Shown here: piece after piece, positions 13,969-21,768 of the stretch
Numbering within the stretch: the stretch's first letter is position 1
Layout of the letters: each line of letters starts with the position of its first letter
Assembly: GCA_041481445.1 (NCBI GenBank)
Contig: JBGPBV010000076.1
Location: 1-28,938 of the forward strand
Length of the DNA: 28,938 nucleotides
Direction: 5' to 3'
From: AA29 sp041481445
GTDB taxonomy: Bacteria > Acidobacteriota > Vicinamibacteria > Fen-336
The notes under the pieces: model-generated
Database searches by the model: none
Told to the model about the DNA's origin: nothing
The model's input: only the letters and a program-made list of their open reading frames with translations
Made by a program: the position numbers and the translations under genes

Positions 13969-15116
13969 GGCGTGTCCGTGAGCCCCCCTTCGAGCAACCC
14001 CTCCACGTCGACGAGCTGGGGCCCGTTCTCGGTGCAGACCGCGAACTGCCGCGGCTTGCCGTTCAGGGTGCCGTAGAGGTCGGCCCCGGCGTACCGTCCC
14101 GCGCGGTCGAGCACGTAGAAGGTGACGTAGAAGCTCGGCAGGCCCTTGTCGGTCAGGAGCCGCTTCTCCACCGTGTTGGCCTTGATGCGCTTGAGCGCCT
14201 CCATGGCCGCGTCCTTGGGATGGCGGCCGCGCCGCATCTCCTCCACGATCAGGTGCGAGGAGAGGTTGTAGAGGTTCGCCTCCCCGCGCCCGGTGGAGCC
14301 CGCCGCGCCCACCTCGCCGTCCACCCACAACCCGGCCCCCAGGACGGGCGAGTCGCCCACGCGGCCCGGGATCTTGAAGGACAGGCCGCTGGTGGTGGTG
14401 ACGCCGCAGACCTCGCCCTTGGCGTTGATGCCGTCGCAGTTGATGGTCCCCCAGTAGTGGCCGGGGTCGAGCAGGCCGTCGCGCATCATCGAGAGGCTGG
14501 CCTTGCGTCCGGCCTCCACCCGCTTGGCCGGGTTCAGGTAGTGCTCGGGGTCGATGCGGCGCTTCCACTCCAGCCACTTGGCGCGCGAGTTCGGCGTGTT
14601 GAGGTCGGCCTCGATCGTGAACCCCATGTTCCGCGCGAAGTCCTGCGCCCCCTTGCCCACGATCAGGTGATGGTCGGTGGTGTCCAGCACCGCCTTCGCG
14701 ACCAGGGAGGGGGTGCGCACGCCTTCCAGCGCGGCCACTCCTCCCGCGCGCCGCTTCGGGCCGTGCATGCAGCAGGAGTCGAGCTGCACCACGCCCTCCG
14801 CGTTGGGCAGGCCGCCGTAGCCCACGCTGTCGTCCTCCGGGTCCAGCTCCACGATGTTCACGCCCGCGATGAGCGCGTCGAGGACGTCCTCGCCCTTGGT
14901 GAGGCGCGCGAAGGCCTCCTCCACCGCCGTCCGCGGCCCGCCGTTGCGGTACTTGAAGCCGTTGGCGGACGAGATGACGACGGGCTTGACGGAGGTGACG
15001 ACGGCGGCCGACTGCCCGTAGGCGGGCGCGCTCGCTCCCACTCCGGCCGCCCCGGCCGCGATGAGCCCGGCGGTGCTGCTCTTCACGAAATCACGACGAT
15101 TCACCTTCTGGGCCAT
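13965..15116 (-). CDS. Tat-exported N4-(beta-N-acetylglucosaminyl)-L-asparaginase-like hydrolase
   Basis: A 383-residue Ntn-hydrolase of the glycosylasparaginase/isoaspartyl peptidase family. The first 35 residues are a twin-arginine signal (NRRDFVK at 6-12, hydrophobic AGLIAAGAAGVGASA, cleavage near AYG-QS), so it should be exported folded to the periplasm. The likely self-processing nucleophile is T224 in GTINCDG, followed by the family motif IPGRVGDSPVLGAGLW. It would split the GlcNAc-Asn bond or beta-aspartyl peptides. A good ribosome binding site (GAGAGGAGA) lies 5-6 bases before the ATG at 15116. The gene follows the LPS operon by 34 bases and overlaps the dehydratase gene by 4 bases; released aspartate or other amino acids could feed catabolism. 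Confidence 0.93.
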   Translation of the reverse strand: MAQKVNRRDFVKSSTAGLIAAGAAGVGASAPAYGQSAAVVTSVKPVVISSANGFKYRNGGPRTAVEEAFARLTKGEDVLDALIAGVNIVELDPEDDSVGYGGLPNAEGVVQLDSCCMHGPKRRAGGVAALEGVRTPSLVAKAVLDTTDHHLIVGKGAQDFARNMGFTIEADLNTPNSRAKWLEWKRRIDPEHYLNPAKRVEAGRKASLSMMRDGLLDPGHYWGTINCDGINAKGEVCGVTTTSGLSFKIPGRVGDSPVLGAGLWVDGEVGAAGSTGRGEANLYNLSSHLIVEEMRRGRHPKDAAMEALKRIKANTVEKRLLTDKGLPSFYVTFYVLDRAGRYAGADLYGTLNGKPRQFAVCTENGPQLVDVEGLLEGGLTDTP

Positions 15117-15147
15117 CGACTCTCCTCTCGCGGATGCCGGAAATTGG

Positions 15148-15153
15148 AGTCTA
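15148..15153 (-). promoter_or_regulatory. -10-like box overlapping the ICMT-like stop codon
   Basis: On the minus strand this reads TAGACT (4 of 6 to TATAAT), and its TAG is also the stop codon of the ICMT-like gene. Start of transcription near 15141 would give a 25-base leader to the asparaginase-like ATG. It could let the asparaginase-dehydratase pair be expressed apart from the LPS operon. Confidence 0.3.
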
Positions 15154-15681
15154 GCCGAGCAGGCGGCGGCGCGCCCACAGGACGACCAGGGCCAGCGGAA
15201 GGGCGAGGGCGGTGCGCCACTCCCGGTTGAGGCGCACGCGCGGCCACGAGAAGCGCGAGGCGCGCGGACCGGCCGCGCGCAGGCGCGGAACGAACAACGG
15301 CACCGCCTCCGCCCACGGCCGGTAGAGGTCCGGGAACCGGCCGGCCAGGAACTCCGCCTCCCCGCGGATCGCGGACGGGTAGAAGACGAGGAAGTAGACG
15401 GCGGCGGCCAGGGCCGCCCAGGGGCTCGCCGCGGCCAGGGCGATCCCCGCCGCCATGAGCGTGCTGCCCAGGTAGAGAGGGTTCCGCGTGTGCGCGTAGG
15501 GTCCGCCCGTGGCCAGCACGCGCGTCTTCTCGATGTGCCCGGAGGCCCAGAGCCGGATCGCTTCTCCGGCCACGCCGAGGGCGAGGCCGGCCAGGAGGGA
15601 CCACGGCCGCGGCCGGGCCAGCGCGATCACGGCCGCGCCGGCCACCCAACCCACCGGGACGCGGAGCCTAGACCGCGACAC
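15151..15681 (-). CDS. Isoprenylcysteine carboxyl methyltransferase (ICMT)/PEMT-like membrane methyltransferase
   Basis: A 176-residue integral membrane protein with about four hydrophobic helices. The family motif GPYAHTRNPLYLG at about residues 59-71 and the C-terminal EAEFLAGRFPDLYRPW at about 107-122 match the SAM-binding half of ICMT-like and phospholipid N-methyltransferase proteins. In bacteria these methylate mostly unknown lipid or isoprenoid substrates. The GTG start at 15681 lies inside the end of the heptosyltransferase gene (14-base overlap), so it is the last gene of the LPS operon; a role in modifying lipid A, core or another envelope lipid is an inference. The C-terminal 40 residues are very basic and then hydrophobic. 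Confidence 0.82.
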   Translation of the reverse strand: MSRSRLRVPVGWVAGAAVIALARPRPWSLLAGLALGVAGEAIRLWASGHIEKTRVLATGGPYAHTRNPLYLGSTLMAAGIALAAASPWAALAAAVYFLVFYPSAIRGEAEFLAGRFPDLYRPWAEAVPLFVPRLRAAGPRASRFSWPRVRLNREWRTALALPLALVVLWARRRLLG

Positions 15682-16717
15682 CGACCGGTGCCCCCGCGCT
15701 CCCCGCGCCCAGCCGGCGGTCGATCGCCTTGAGCACCTCCTCCGGCGGGATCGCCCCCATGACGCCCTCGTGGACGGAGCACCGGCGGCGGTGACAGGGG
15801 GCGCACAGCGGCCGGCGGCGGACGGTGAGGTCGACCGGCGACCAGGGGCCGTTGCGGGCGGGATCGGTGGGCCCGAAGATGCCGACCACGGGCACGCCGA
15901 TCGCGCAGGCCAGGTGCAACGGCCCCGTGTCCGCCGCCACCAGCAGCCTCGACCGCCGGGCCAGCTCGACCAGCTCGAGCAGCGTCGTGGGGAACGCCCG
16001 CCGCGCCGCTCCCCCGGACGCGGCCACCACGCGATCGGCCAGCGCCTGCTCGCCCGGGCCCCAGGCGACGAGCGCGGCCAGGCCCCGGCCGCGGAGCCCC
16101 TCCGCCACGCGGCCGAAGGACTCCGGCGGCCAGAGCTTGCTCGCCCATCCTCCTCCGGGGTTGAGGACCACGAAGTCCCCCACGCCCTCCGCGTCGAGGA
16201 GGGCGGCCACGCGTGCGCGCGCCTCGTCGGTGGGCGGCAGCGGGAAGTCGCGCAGGCCCTGCGCGGAGAGGCCCACGGTGACGAGGAGGGCGAGGTTCTT
16301 GTCGATGACGTGGACGGCCTCCGGCCCCAGCACGGCCTGCTCGGTGAGCAGCGCGGCCGAGAGGGGCTCGCGCCTCCAGCGCGGCCCGAAGCCCACGGCG
16401 CGGCCGGCCCCGGCCAGCCGCGCCCACGCCGCGGACTTCCAGAGACCCTGCAGGTCCAGGGCCACGTCGCGGCGCGTCCGCCGCAGCTCGCCCACCGCGC
16501 GGCGCACCGCGCCCAGCTTCCAGGCGCGGGCGGGCGGCGCCGGGATCACCTCCGCCACCGCCGGGTTGCCCTGGAGGAGGACGCGCGCGGCGGGCTCGGC
16601 CAGCCAGCTCACGCGCCAGCCCCGGCGGGTCAGGGCGGCGGCCACGGGCAGCGTGTGCACGACGTCGCCGATGGCGGACAGGCGCACGAGCAGGACCTCG
16701 CCGACCCCGGAGGTCAT
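15668..16717 (-). CDS. waaC: Glycosyltransferase family 9, probable lipopolysaccharide heptosyltransferase I
   Basis: A 349-residue GT9 enzyme that probably adds the first L,D-heptose from ADP-heptose to Kdo2-lipid A. The N-terminal VLLVRLSAIGDVVHTLPV at about residues 8-25 is the WaaC-like GT9 opening; the C-terminal ADP-heptose domain has LNPGGGWASKLWP, then DTGPLHLACAIGVPVVGIFGPTDPARNGPW. A third GT9 role (heptosyltransferase III or IV) cannot be excluded, since the other GT9 enzyme of the operon is WaaF-like. The ATG at 16717 overlaps the rfaE2 stop (ATGA). Cys-rich segment LCAPCHRRRCSVHEG near the end resembles that of WaaF. Confidence 0.85.
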   Translation of the reverse strand: MTSGVGEVLLVRLSAIGDVVHTLPVAAALTRRGWRVSWLAEPAARVLLQGNPAVAEVIPAPPARAWKLGAVRRAVGELRRTRRDVALDLQGLWKSAAWARLAGAGRAVGFGPRWRREPLSAALLTEQAVLGPEAVHVIDKNLALLVTVGLSAQGLRDFPLPPTDEARARVAALLDAEGVGDFVVLNPGGGWASKLWPPESFGRVAEGLRGRGLAALVAWGPGEQALADRVVAASGGAARRAFPTTLLELVELARRSRLLVAADTGPLHLACAIGVPVVGIFGPTDPARNGPWSPVDLTVRRRPLCAPCHRRRCSVHEGVMGAIPPEEVLKAIDRRLGAGSAGAPVGVAV

Positions 16718-17196
16718 CTCCCGCGGATGCGCCCGAGCAGCACGCGCGTGTCGTGGCGCTTGGGATCGCCCACGATGGCCACCCGCCCGCCGTACGAGCG
16801 CACCACGTCCTTCTCGGGCACCGTCTCCGGCGTGTAATCGGTGCCCTTGCAGTGCACGTCCGGGCGCAGGGCGAGGAGCAACCTGGCCACGTCGTCCTCC
16901 TCGAAGACCACGACGTGGTCGACCGCGCGCACCGCCGCCACCAGCACCGCGCGGTCGGGGGCGGGCAGGACGGGCCGGCCCTCGCCCTTGAGGCGGCGGA
17001 CGGAGGCGTCGCCGTTCACGCCGACCACGAGCACGTCCGCCTCTCCCCGCGCTCCCTCCAGGTAGCGCACGTGCCCGACGTGCAGGACGTCGAAGCAGCC
17101 GTTGGCGAGGGCGACCGTGCACCCGCGGGCGCGCGCCTCCTCCACCCGCGCCCGGACTTCATCGAGGGTCCCCACCTTGTCCGCCGCCCGCCTCAC
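16714..17196 (-). CDS. rfaE2: D-glycero-beta-D-manno-heptose 1-phosphate adenylyltransferase
   Basis: A 160-residue nucleotidyltransferase that makes ADP-D,D-heptose from heptose 1-phosphate and ATP. The cytidylyltransferase-like motif ANGCFDVLHVGHVRYL lies at residues 31-46 (H39 and H42 form HxGH), then VGVNGDASVRRLKGEGRPV, and the late CKGTDYTPETVPE segment. It corresponds to the C-terminal domain of fused HldE; here it is a separate gene directly after the kinase. The GTG start at 17196 overlaps the kinase stop (GTGA); an internal GTG seven codons later is possible but loses the coupling. Confidence 0.92.
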   Translation of the reverse strand: MRRAADKVGTLDEVRARVEEARARGCTVALANGCFDVLHVGHVRYLEGARGEADVLVVGVNGDASVRRLKGEGRPVLPAPDRAVLVAAVRAVDHVVVFEEDDVARLLLALRPDVHCKGTDYTPETVPEKDVVRSYGGRVAIVGDPKRHDTRVLLGRIRGR

Positions 17197-18242
17197 GCCG
17201 GCTCCACGAGCGGCCCCGGCGCGGGGTCGCTGGCCACCGCCCGGCGCAGCTCCGCCTCCGAGACGGTCGCCGTCCCGCGCTTCATCACGACGATGCCGCC
17301 CGCGTAGTTGGCGAGCAGGCTCGCCTCCAGCGGGTCCGCGCCCGCGGCCAGCGCGAGGGTGAAGGTGGCGATCACGGTGTCTCCGGCGCCGGTCACGTCC
17401 GCGACCTGGTCCGTCCCGTAGATCGGGATGTGGACGGTCGGCCGCCCCGGCTCGAACAGGGCCATGCCGTCGGAGCCCCGCGTGATGAGCACGGCCTTGA
17501 CCCCGAGACGCCGGAGAAGCGTGCGGCCGGCCGACTCCAGACGGCCGCGGTCGTGGCCGATCGTGATCCCGAGCGCGGCCTCCACCTCCGGCTCGTTGGG
17601 CGTGACCGCGGTCATGCCGCGAAAGCCGAGCAGGCCGTAGCGCGTGTCCACGGTGACGGGGACGCGCCGCCGCCGCGCCAGCGCGACCGCCTCCCCGACC
17701 AGCTCCGGAGTGACGAGGCCGAAACCGTAGTCGCTCACGAGGACGGCATCGAGGGGGCCGCGGAACGCGCGCAAGGCGCGCGCGATGCGCCGCCGGGCCG
17801 GGCTCCGGTCCGCGAGCCGGGTGGCCTTGTCGATGCGCACCATCTGCTGCTTGGCGGAATGGACCCCGCCGGCGAGGATGCGCGTCTTCACGGGGGTGAC
17901 GTAGCCGGGATCGGTGACGACCCGGGCCGCGGGCACGCGCCGCTCGCGCAGCAGGGCGCGCAGGCGCCGCCCGTGCTCGTCGCCGCCGAGCACGCCCATC
18001 GGGATCGGCCGGCCGCCCAGGCTCGCGATGTTGTTGACGGCGTTCGCGCCGCCGCCCAGGCGGACGTCGGTCGTGTCGTACTGGAGGATGAGGACGGGCG
18101 CCTCGCGGCTCACGCGCTGCACGGAGCCGTACAGGAACTCGTCGGCCACGAGGTCGGCCACGACCAGGACCCGCCGGCCGCGGAGGGCGTGCACGACCGC
18201 GTCGAGCGCCTCCGCCCCCGGCCGCGTCGCGCGCGCGCTCAA
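17193..18242 (-). CDS. rfaE1: D-glycero-beta-D-manno-heptose-7-phosphate kinase
   Basis: A 349-residue PfkB/ribokinase-type kinase that phosphorylates heptose 7-phosphate to the 1,7-bisphosphate. The substrate-side motif LGGGANAVNNIASLGG lies at about residues 62-77, the conserved VLVSDYGFG in mid-protein, TPNEPEVEAALG further on, and the catalytic DVTGAGDTVIATF (anion hole and Asp base) late in the chain. It equals the N-terminal domain of HldE. I set the start at TTG 18242, which overlaps the gmhB stop as TTGA, in line with the 4-base overlaps of the whole operon; the next candidate is a GTG within AVVHALRG. Confidence 0.92.
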   Translation of the reverse strand: MSARATRPGAEALDAVVHALRGRRVLVVADLVADEFLYGSVQRVSREAPVLILQYDTTDVRLGGGANAVNNIASLGGRPIPMGVLGGDEHGRRLRALLRERRVPAARVVTDPGYVTPVKTRILAGGVHSAKQQMVRIDKATRLADRSPARRRIARALRAFRGPLDAVLVSDYGFGLVTPELVGEAVALARRRRVPVTVDTRYGLLGFRGMTAVTPNEPEVEAALGITIGHDRGRLESAGRTLLRRLGVKAVLITRGSDGMALFEPGRPTVHIPIYGTDQVADVTGAGDTVIATFTLALAAGADPLEASLLANYAGGIVVMKRGTATVSEAELRRAVASDPAPGPLVEPA

Positions 18243-18823
18243 GCCGCGTCCTCCTCGATCCGCAGGATCCGCTCCACCGCCTCCAGGACGTTCTCCGCCA
18301 CCAGGTCGGGGGCGCGCGGCCACTGCGCGGAGTGCCAGGCCAGCTCGCCCAGGCCGTAGCCCGTCTTGACCAGGGCGGCGCGCGCCCCGACCGCCCAGGC
18401 CACGGCAAGGTCGCCGTGGCGGTCGCCGATCATCCACGAGCGCCCGAGGTCCGCGCCCAGCTCCACCTCCGCGCGGCGCAGAAGGCCCGGCCGCGGCTTC
18501 CGGCAGTCGCAGTCCTGGCGGTAGGGCGGCTTTCCGGCGGTGGGGTGGTGCAGGCAGACGTAGATCGCGTCGAGCCGCGCGCCGCCGGACTCCATGGCCT
18601 GTCGGACGTGGGCGTGGACCTCGTCGACCACGCCCTCCGGGAAATAGCCGCGGGCGACGCCGGCCTGGTTCGTGACGAGGACGGCCAGCCGGCCGCTCTG
18701 GTTGACCAGGCGCACCGCCTCCACCGCCCAGGGCAGGAGCCGGAACCGCGAGGCGTGGTTCACGTACCCGATTTCGTAGGAGAGCGTCCCGTCCCGGTCC
18801 AGGAAGATCGCCGGCCGCCCCAT
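18239..18823 (-). CDS. gmhB: D-glycero-D-manno-heptose 1,7-bisphosphate phosphatase
   Basis: A 194-residue HAD-superfamily phosphatase that removes the 7-phosphate of heptose bisphosphate, the step between RfaE1 and RfaE2. The nucleophile motif LDRDGTL gives D9 and D11; VTNQAGVARGYF is motif II; the zinc-binding loop is CLHHP...CDCRKP at about residues 90-109; MIGDRHGDLAVA is motif IV. Length is typical. It starts at ATG 18823, 4 bases after the waaF stop, the only place in this operon where two genes do not overlap. Confidence 0.94.
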   Translation of the reverse strand: MGRPAIFLDRDGTLSYEIGYVNHASRFRLLPWAVEAVRLVNQSGRLAVLVTNQAGVARGYFPEGVVDEVHAHVRQAMESGGARLDAIYVCLHHPTAGKPPYRQDCDCRKPRPGLLRRAEVELGADLGRSWMIGDRHGDLAVAWAVGARAALVKTGYGLGELAWHSAQWPRAPDLVAENVLEAVERILRIEEDAA

Positions 18824-18827
18824 CCCG

Positions 18828-19853
18828 CTAGCGCGCTCCGAGCAGGGCCGCCGCCTCGCCCGCGACGCGGTCGGCGCCGACGCGCCGCATGCATCGGTGG
18901 TCGATCGGACACTCTCGCAGCCGGCAGGGCGAGCAGTGGACAGCCTCGCGCACGATCCGGTGGACCTCGCCCACGGGATGGGTCTCGCGCCAGTCGGTGG
19001 GGCCGAACACCGCCACCACGGGGACGCCGAGCGCGGCCGCGAGGTGCATGGGGCCGGAGTCGTTGGTGACGAGGAGGCGCAGGCGGGAGAGCACCCCGGT
19101 GAGCTCGGCGAGCGTGGTCTGGCCGCAGAGGTTGCGCAGGGGCGCCGTCGACTGGGCGGCGATCGTCTGCCCGGTCACGCGCTCCGCCGCTCCGCCGACC
19201 AGCGCCACCCGCGCCCCGCCACGGACGAGCGTGTCCGCCACCGCCGCGAACCGCTCCGGCACCCACTGCTTGGCCGTCCCGTAGGAGGCGCCGGGGTTGA
19301 TGCCGATCCAGGGCGCGTCGTCCCCCGCCCCGACGGCGGGGCCGTCGGCCAGGAGGCGGTCCGCGGACTCGCCCCACTCGGGCGGGCAGGACAGCGACAC
19401 GTCGGGCGAGGCAGACACGCGCAGCCCGGCCCCGGCGAGCATCGCACGATAGTAGTACACCTGGCTCTTCCCCCGAACGGCGGCGGGGACTCGCGGCGCG
19501 CGCGTGAGCAGGCGCGCCCGGCCGTCCGTGGCGTAGCCCCAGCGCTCGGGGATGCCGGCCAGCCAAACGGGAAGGGCGGAGCCGAGCGAGTTGGGCAGGA
19601 CGACCGCGGCGTCGAACGCGCCCCGCAGCGCGTGCGCGTCCGCCCGCCAGCCGGCAGCGAGGCGCACCGCGTCCACCTCGCGGACCGCGCGGTACAGATC
19701 GGCCACCCAGGGCCGGGCCAGGACCTCGATCCGCGCCTTCGGGAAGTTGCGGCGGAGGTCGCGCACGGCGGCCAGCGAGAGCACGACGTCGCCGATCCAG
19801 TTGGGGGCGCGCACGAGGACGCGCTCGGGTCCGCGCGAGCCGTCCGCGCTCAT
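18828..19853 (-). CDS. waaF: Lipopolysaccharide heptosyltransferase II
   Basis: A 341-residue GT9 enzyme that adds the second heptose of the inner core. It opens with VLVRAPNWIGDVVLSLAAVRDLRRNFP at about residues 12-38, the APNWIGD signature of WaaF. The ADP-heptose side has GINPGASYGTAKQWVPERFAAVAD and TNDSGPMHLAAALGVPVVAVFGPTDWRETHP; the C-terminal Cys cluster CSPCRLRECPIDHRCM is also a WaaF trait. The ATG at 19853 overlaps the lpxL stop (ATGA). Confidence 0.94.
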   Translation of the reverse strand: MSADGSRGPERVLVRAPNWIGDVVLSLAAVRDLRRNFPKARIEVLARPWVADLYRAVREVDAVRLAAGWRADAHALRGAFDAAVVLPNSLGSALPVWLAGIPERWGYATDGRARLLTRAPRVPAAVRGKSQVYYYRAMLAGAGLRVSASPDVSLSCPPEWGESADRLLADGPAVGAGDDAPWIGINPGASYGTAKQWVPERFAAVADTLVRGGARVALVGGAAERVTGQTIAAQSTAPLRNLCGQTTLAELTGVLSRLRLLVTNDSGPMHLAAALGVPVVAVFGPTDWRETHPVGEVHRIVREAVHCSPCRLRECPIDHRCMRRVGADRVAGEAAALLGAR

Positions 19854-20758
19854 CCCGCGCTCTCCGCCGGGCGCGGCTGGGTCTTCCACCGTCGATGCAT
19901 CCAGAGCCATTGCTCGGGGCGCTCGCGCACCCATCCCTCGATCGAGGTCGTGAGGGCCTGGGTGAGGCGCGCGATGTCCTCCTGGCGGTTTCCGCTGGAC
20001 GTCCACTCGAGGGGCGGGCCGTACACGAACTTGTAGCGCCCGTCCGGCAGCGCCATGCAGTAGGCGGGCAGCAGCGCGCAACCCGTCTTCACGGCGAGGG
20101 CGGCGGCCACGGTCGTGGTGGCAGCGGGGCGGCCGAAGAACTCCACGAAGATGCCGTCGTTCTCCTGCACGTTCTGGTCGACGAGGATGGCCACCGCCGC
20201 CCCCTGGCGGAGCAGGCGCAGGATCTCGGGAAGGGCGCGGCGCTTCGAGATGAGGATGTTGCCCGACCGGGTGCGGAACGCGGCCAGCCGCGCCTCCAGC
20301 GCGGGGTTGTCCAGGGGACGGGCGACCACGCCGATGGGCTCGCTCATCCAGGCCCAGACCGTGCCCGCGAACTCCCAGTTGCCGATGTGGCCGGTGGCGT
20401 AGACGGCGCCCCGCCCGGCCGCGCGCGCGCGGTCCATGTTCTCGCGCCCCTCTTCGACGACGAGGGCGAGCAGGCGGGCGGGCGGCTGGTCCGCCATCCA
20501 CAGGATGTCGAGGAGGGTCTGTCCGAAGTGCGCGTAGACCGCGCGCGCCGTGCGCAGGCGGCGGCTCTGGTCCCAATGAGGGAAGGCGCGCCGCAGGTTC
20601 TCGACCGCGATCGCGACGTGCCGGGGGTCGAGGTCCGCGAGCAGGCGCCCCAGCGACCGGCCCAGGGCGAGCACCCAGCCCCGCGGCATCCGCCGCACCA
20701 ATGCCTGCGCCACCGCGGCCGCGCGCGCCTCGAGGGCGAACCGGCGCGGGCGCGTCAT
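19850..20758 (-). CDS. lpxL: Lysophospholipid acyltransferase family, lipid A late acyltransferase
   Basis: A 302-residue LpxL/HtrB-family acyltransferase that puts a secondary acyl chain on lipid A at the inner membrane. The catalytic HxxxxE motif is H124-E129 in TGHIGNWEF, followed by VVARPLDNP, a VDQNVQENDGIFVEFFGRPA block (Asp/Gln-Asn plus GRP motif) and the end segment PEQWLWMHRRWK, all typical. The first 40 residues hold a weak amphipathic or hydrophobic segment. LpxL versus LpxM cannot be told from sequence alone. The ATG at 20758 overlaps the lpxK stop (ATGA). Confidence 0.92.
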   Translation of the reverse strand: MTRPRRFALEARAAAVAQALVRRMPRGWVLALGRSLGRLLADLDPRHVAIAVENLRRAFPHWDQSRRLRTARAVYAHFGQTLLDILWMADQPPARLLALVVEEGRENMDRARAAGRGAVYATGHIGNWEFAGTVWAWMSEPIGVVARPLDNPALEARLAAFRTRSGNILISKRRALPEILRLLRQGAAVAILVDQNVQENDGIFVEFFGRPAATTTVAAALAVKTGCALLPAYCMALPDGRYKFVYGPPLEWTSSGNRQEDIARLTQALTTSIEGWVRERPEQWLWMHRRWKTQPRPAESAG

Positions 20759-21768
20759 CGCGCGTCCACCGCGGCCAGGAGCCGCTCGCGGTAGCCGTCC
20801 GCATCCTCGACGACGCACCGGACGCGGAGGACGAGGACGGGCAGGGTGGTGGTGGGCAGGCCTCCGGGGAGCCGCACCGCGTCCTTCGCGGTGGTGACGA
20901 TCGCGTCCACGCCCGCGGCCTCCGCCCGCCGGAACACGGCCGCCATCTCGCCCGGCTGGAAACGATGGTGGTCGGCAAAGGCGGCGTGGCCGGCCACCTC
21001 CACGCCCTCCGCGCCCAGGTCCCGGGCCACTCGACCGGGACGCGCGATCCCGGTGAGCAGGAACGCGCGCCGCGGCGCGGCCGCCCGGCCGCCCTCCAGG
21101 GACACGAACCCCTCGGACCGGCGCCCGACGCGCAGGACACGCCCCGGCCCGAGCCGGCCCGCGAGCGCTTCCGCCGCGCGCCTCGTCCGACCCTCGTCCT
21201 CGCCGCTGAGCGCGACAAGGTCCGCCCGCCCGAGGGCGGCCGGACGCTCGCGGAGGGAGCCGGCGGGCAGCGGCCGCTCCCGGAGGTCTTCCGCGTCCAC
21301 GCACACGACGTCGTAGTCGCGGGCCAGGCGGACGTGCTGGAAGCCGTCGTCGAGGACGTGGACGCGCGGCCCCAGCGTCTCCTCGACCACCCGGCCCGCC
21401 CGCGCGCGGTCCCGTCCCACCGCCACCACGACCCCCGGCAGCGCACGCGCGAGCATCACCGGCTCGTCGCCGGCGGAGGCGGCATCGGCGAGGACGCGCG
21501 TGCCGTCGCTCACGACGAGGCAGTCCCCGCGAAAGGTCCCTCCGTACCCGCGGCTGAGCACCGCCACCGCGCGCCCGGCGTCGCGCAGGAGCGACGCGGT
21601 GAGCTCGACCAGCGGCGTCTTGCCGCGCCCACCCACCGCGAGGTTGCCGATGCTGATCACCGGCGAGGGCAGGCGCGTCCGGCCGAGCAGGCCGCGGTCG
21701 TAGAGCGACACGCGCAAGGCGGCGGCCCCGCCGAACACCGCGCCCAGCGGGGCCATCCACGCCCTCAC
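20755..21768 (-). CDS. lpxK: Tetraacyldisaccharide 4'-kinase
   Basis: A 337-residue inner-membrane kinase that phosphorylates the tetraacyldisaccharide precursor to lipid IVA. The P-loop region SIGNLAVGGRGKTPLV lies at residues 39-54 (K50, T51); the usual family form is GGTGKTP, so the T-to-R change before G-K is a small deviation. Further marks are VLSRGYGG, DEPVMLA, VLDDGFQH (catalytic Asp-His region) and the late VTTAKDAVRLP. I chose GTG 21768, overlapping the waaA stop as GTGA; the ATG five codons later at 21756 is an alternative. Confidence 0.94.
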   Translation of the reverse strand: MRAWMAPLGAVFGGAAALRVSLYDRGLLGRTRLPSPVISIGNLAVGGRGKTPLVELTASLLRDAGRAVAVLSRGYGGTFRGDCLVVSDGTRVLADAASAGDEPVMLARALPGVVVAVGRDRARAGRVVEETLGPRVHVLDDGFQHVRLARDYDVVCVDAEDLRERPLPAGSLRERPAALGRADLVALSGEDEGRTRRAAEALAGRLGPGRVLRVGRRSEGFVSLEGGRAAAPRRAFLLTGIARPGRVARDLGAEGVEVAGHAAFADHHRFQPGEMAAVFRRAEAAGVDAIVTTAKDAVRLPGGLPTTTLPVLVLRVRCVVEDADGYRERLLAAVDAR

